Source: Paludibacteraceae bacterium
GTDB lineage: Bacteria; Bacteroidota; Bacteroidia; Bacteroidales; Paludibacteraceae
Reading direction: 5' to 3'
Length of the DNA stretch: 54,465 bases
NCBI GenBank assembly: GCA_024399655.1
Contig: JAKSNP010000011.1
Location: 1-54,465 of the forward strand
Shown: positions 52,663-54,465 of the stretch, piece by piece
Layout of the letters: each line of letters starts with the position of its first letter
How positions within the stretch are numbered: the stretch's first letter is position 1
Position numbers and translations under genes: made by a program
Notes under the pieces: generated by a model
The model's database searches: none
Told to the model about the DNA's origin: nothing
The model's input: only the letters and a program-made list of their open reading frames with translations

Positions 52663-53030
52663 CGGTTTTAAAAATTGAACAAATAAAAATGAGTTAGTAT
52701 ACTATCAAAAGCAGGATAGCCGTAAACGTATTGAATTCATCGTACAGAAGGGAAGCGGTAGGACCGGACTTCTAAAGATTCCGCATAAAAAGAGGGGGAT
52801 TCCTCATCCAGACACAAAATACACCCAAGAAATTTTGTTAAACGTTTAATTATCCAGGTTGCCACAAACAGGTAAGTTCAGAAAAAAACTCCAAAAATTG
52901 AACACTAGCCAATAATTATCAAAACTCCCTATCAAGGATAAACAAGCGATTCATTATCCGAACCATAAATCCCTTATCATCCATTGAGGCGCCCCGAAAA
53001 AGGAATCCCCTTCTTTAGAGTAGGAATAAA

Positions 53031-53060
53031 GTATAGCCTATTCTCACGAACCAGCTATAC
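53031..53060 (-). other. Stem-loop 2 with shared loop
   Basis: GTATAGC (53031-53037), C, loop TATTCTCACGAACC, A, GCTATAC (53054-53060): a perfect 7-bp stem plus one mismatch. The loop matches stem-loop 1 at 13 of 14 positions although the stems differ in every register. Confidence 0.8.
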
Positions 53061-53211
53061 GCGTGTTGTGTGAATATAATTATAAAAAAACCTTAAATGA
53101 AACGACTTCTGCGCGCTCGCAGCAAGCGTTTCTTCTTTCGATAAAATGAAAACCCTTAAAAAAGGATATTTATCTCAACATTACAACAAGAAGTCCTTAT
53201 ACCAACACCCA

Positions 53212-53616
53212 TCAATTATTGTTTTCCAATTTGGATTTATTTTTTCTTCGTTTGATTTCCTTGAAAGCGACATAGGCGAGCGCCATGAGCACCAGCGGAA
53301 TGATATCGTCGCCGACGGGGGTCATATAGGGATCCTGCGGATCATAGCCGGGATTGAGTTCGCTATCAGGATCGGCGATTGCCCTATCAGGTCCGGAGGA
53401 GAAAGGCAGACCGTCGGCGGATTGGTAGTCGATATCAGCCATACCGGAGGTGGAATGCCAGGGTATGGCCGTGTTGTAGTCGGGCACATAATCCGCACCG
53501 GTCGGGAAAACGGTACCCTGATAGTCGGTGACCCATCCGGCATTCATATTGTCGGCCATAGCGCCTGCTACCCCGAAGGATAGCAGGATCACTATAATAG
53601 ATTGAATTTTTTTCAT
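53212..53616 (-). CDS. Small exported protein with C-terminal membrane tail
   Basis: 134 residues: a signal peptide (1-21), an acidic, Pro/Asp/Gly-rich extracytoplasmic segment (22-100, MNAGWVTDYQGTVFP...DPQDPYMTPVGDD), then IIPLVLMALAYVAFKEI (about 103-119) and a basic end (KRRKNKSKLENNN). Helix followed by Arg/Lys cluster is the tripartite form of C-terminal sorting signals or simple tail anchors. The start overlaps the stop of the large surface protein by 4 nt, so translation is coupled. The function is unknown. Confidence 0.7.
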   Translation of the reverse strand: MKKIQSIIVILLSFGVAGAMADNMNAGWVTDYQGTVFPTGADYVPDYNTAIPWHSTSGMADIDYQSADGLPFSSGPDRAIADPDSELNPGYDPQDPYMTPVGDDIIPLVLMALAYVAFKEIKRRKNKSKLENNN

Positions 53617-54465
53617 TTCAAGATTTCCTTTCTTACTTGATTATCGGTAACAATGATATAAACACCGGGTTGCAGTTGCATAGCGGGTTGGTTGAGATCA
53701 GCGACTTTAATACCGAGTACGGTGTAGATACCGGGTTGCATCGCAGCGAACTTACCGAGGTCATCCTGATCGACATCCGAGATATCGGTAGGTGTTTGCG
53801 GCATGCGGCTGACTACGGCATTGATAGCGAATCTGGAGTCGTCGTGCAAGGAAGCGGGCGTGAACGAATAGTCGTCGGTAAGCAGTTCGGTGACGATACC
53901 GGTGGCATAGTCGATGAGTGAAACGGATTGGAAGTCGCAGGCAGCCTGCGTACGATGTCTGAGTGAGAACGTCTTGTTGCCCATCGATTTAGCCTTGTAT
54001 CCGACAGGAATGAGCTGTTGCGCGGCATAGACGGGATCGATAGCCATGAATGCGAGCATCATATTATCATCCAGTGTATAGACGCACAGTTGTTCGTTAC
54101 CTCCGATGAGTTTGGCGAGGTCGGCGTTGTATTCGTATTCGGTAGTGAAGGATTGAGAGATAAGCAGTCCGGTGACATCCGCTCCGAGGGAGTCGGAGAG
54201 GGCGATATCGAGTGTAACTTCCTCGTTGTCGTTTTGGACGAAGGCGGGCAAATCGGCGGGCGATTGATCGATATCGAAGATGAGTTTACCTTCTCCGGTA
54301 GATTGGATGAAATAGGAGTTGAAAGGCAGTAGTACGGCATCTTCGGTTCGGCATTGCGTATAGTCGCTAAATCCGTCAAGAGCGAGGGTGAGGTAGCGCA
54401 TCGGTCCGCTCCAGTCGTAGGTTCCGTTCCACTTGCCCTCTTCGTCGAGGTGCTTGACGAGCATA
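53613..54465 (-). CDS. Large surface/secreted protein, C-terminal part (runs off the window)
   Basis: At least 283 residues; the frame is open to the window edge, so the N-terminus is missing. The visible part is beta-rich (YLTLALDGFSDYTQCR, FNSYFIQSTGEGKLIF, LCVYTLDDNMMLAFMAI). The end reads GIYTVLGIKVADLN...LQPGVYIIVTDNQVRKEILK, which resembles the G-xYxxxGxxV...LxPGxYxxxxxxxxxKxxxK form of C-terminal sorting domains in Bacteroidetes (type IX secretion-like). Coupled with the small tail-anchored gene through a 4-nt overlap. Secretion route is inference. Confidence 0.75.
   Translation of the reverse strand, partial: MLVKHLDEEGKWNGTYDWSGPMRYLTLALDGFSDYTQCRTEDAVLLPFNSYFIQSTGEGKLIFDIDQSPADLPAFVQNDNEEVTLDIALSDSLGADVTGLLISQSFTTEYEYNADLAKLIGGNEQLCVYTLDDNMMLAFMAIDPVYAAQQLIPVGYKAKSMGNKTFSLRHRTQAACDFQSVSLIDYATGIVTELLTDDYSFTPASLHDDSRFAINAVVSRMPQTPTDISDVDQDDLGKFAAMQPGIYTVLGIKVADLNQPAMQLQPGVYIIVTDNQVRKEILK

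Larger units (their letters stand above)
52583..53211. other. 629-nt gap with paired stem-loops
   Basis: No gene supported. It holds the two shared-loop stem-loops, repeated AAAAATTGAACA (52670 and 52896), three AAAAAG-G-rich motifs (52609, 52790, 52998) and a CTGCG-CGCT-CGCAG hairpin (53107-53120). Confidence 0.6.

Noticed and set aside
47845-54465. Complete prophage or conjugative element
   Set aside because: Only lysis-like genes are recognisable; no integrase, portal, terminase, tail, relaxase or Tra genes.

Overview
The window is a stretch of a Bacteroidales (Bacteroidetes) chromosome; I cannot place it below order. The evidence is a dozen promoters of the Bacteroidetes TTTG-N19/20-TAnnTTTG type, almost no Shine-Dalgarno sequences, a GldD-family lipoprotein, a PF14121-type putative porin, an ExbB/ExbD locus with two ExbD genes, and the debranching enzyme/GT4/GH57 gene trio typical of the group. 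No rRNA, integrase, transposase or CRISPR array is visible.

Layout. 1-3.5 kb: four tRNA genes (Leu-GAG cut by the window edge, Leu-CAG, Gly-GCC, Ser-GGA) around an exbB-membrane protein-exbD-exbD operon. 3.5-18.9 kb: housekeeping genes, with tatD and queA back to back with udk, two half-size chromate transporters, a UvrD/PcrA helicase divergent from an rRNA m5C methyltransferase, a DEAD-box helicase, an SDR with a C-terminal zinc module, a K+/H+ antiporter, a periplasmic thioredoxin and aroB. 18.9-28.2 kb: one long minus-strand unit, potA-potB-potC-potD, continuing without a gap into a 975-residue TPR protein and an outer-membrane barrel. 28.6-36.8 kb: a membrane protein, a leader/small-ORF/greA/HIT unit, DUF2147, tRNA-Leu(UAA), a HAD phosphatase, dusB, a 7TM-HD protein, tadA and gldD. 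36.8-47.4 kb: a plus-strand run of manC, debranching enzyme, GT4 glycogen synthase-like gene, a GH57-like gene and a porin, joined by 4-nt overlaps within the last four, followed by a Clp ATPase and trxA.

47.4-54.5 kb is different in character: longer intergenic stretches, many inverted and direct repeats, and lineage-specific genes. It holds a small phage-like set (spanin-like membrane protein, 115-residue protein, P5/transglycosylase-like protein, divergent small DNA-binding-like gene with a folded leader), two paralogous beta-barrel proteins (one with a degenerate OmpA-like domain), and the end of a large surface protein coupled to a small protein with a C-terminal membrane tail.

Most interesting signals: two stem-loops about 400 nt apart with nearly the same 14-nt loop on different but self-complementary stems (52633-52662 and 53031-53060); a dispersed repeat built on 11-bp TTACGTTTA units shared by the rsmF-rhlE gap and the manC leader; four 16-17-bp tandem units abutting the manC start codon; a GH57-like protein that has lost the family's motifs in an otherwise standard glycogen locus; a greA leader with an overlapping small ORF and a terminator-like hairpin; and a PotD with a C-terminal membrane anchor encoded in one unit with TPR and outer-membrane proteins.
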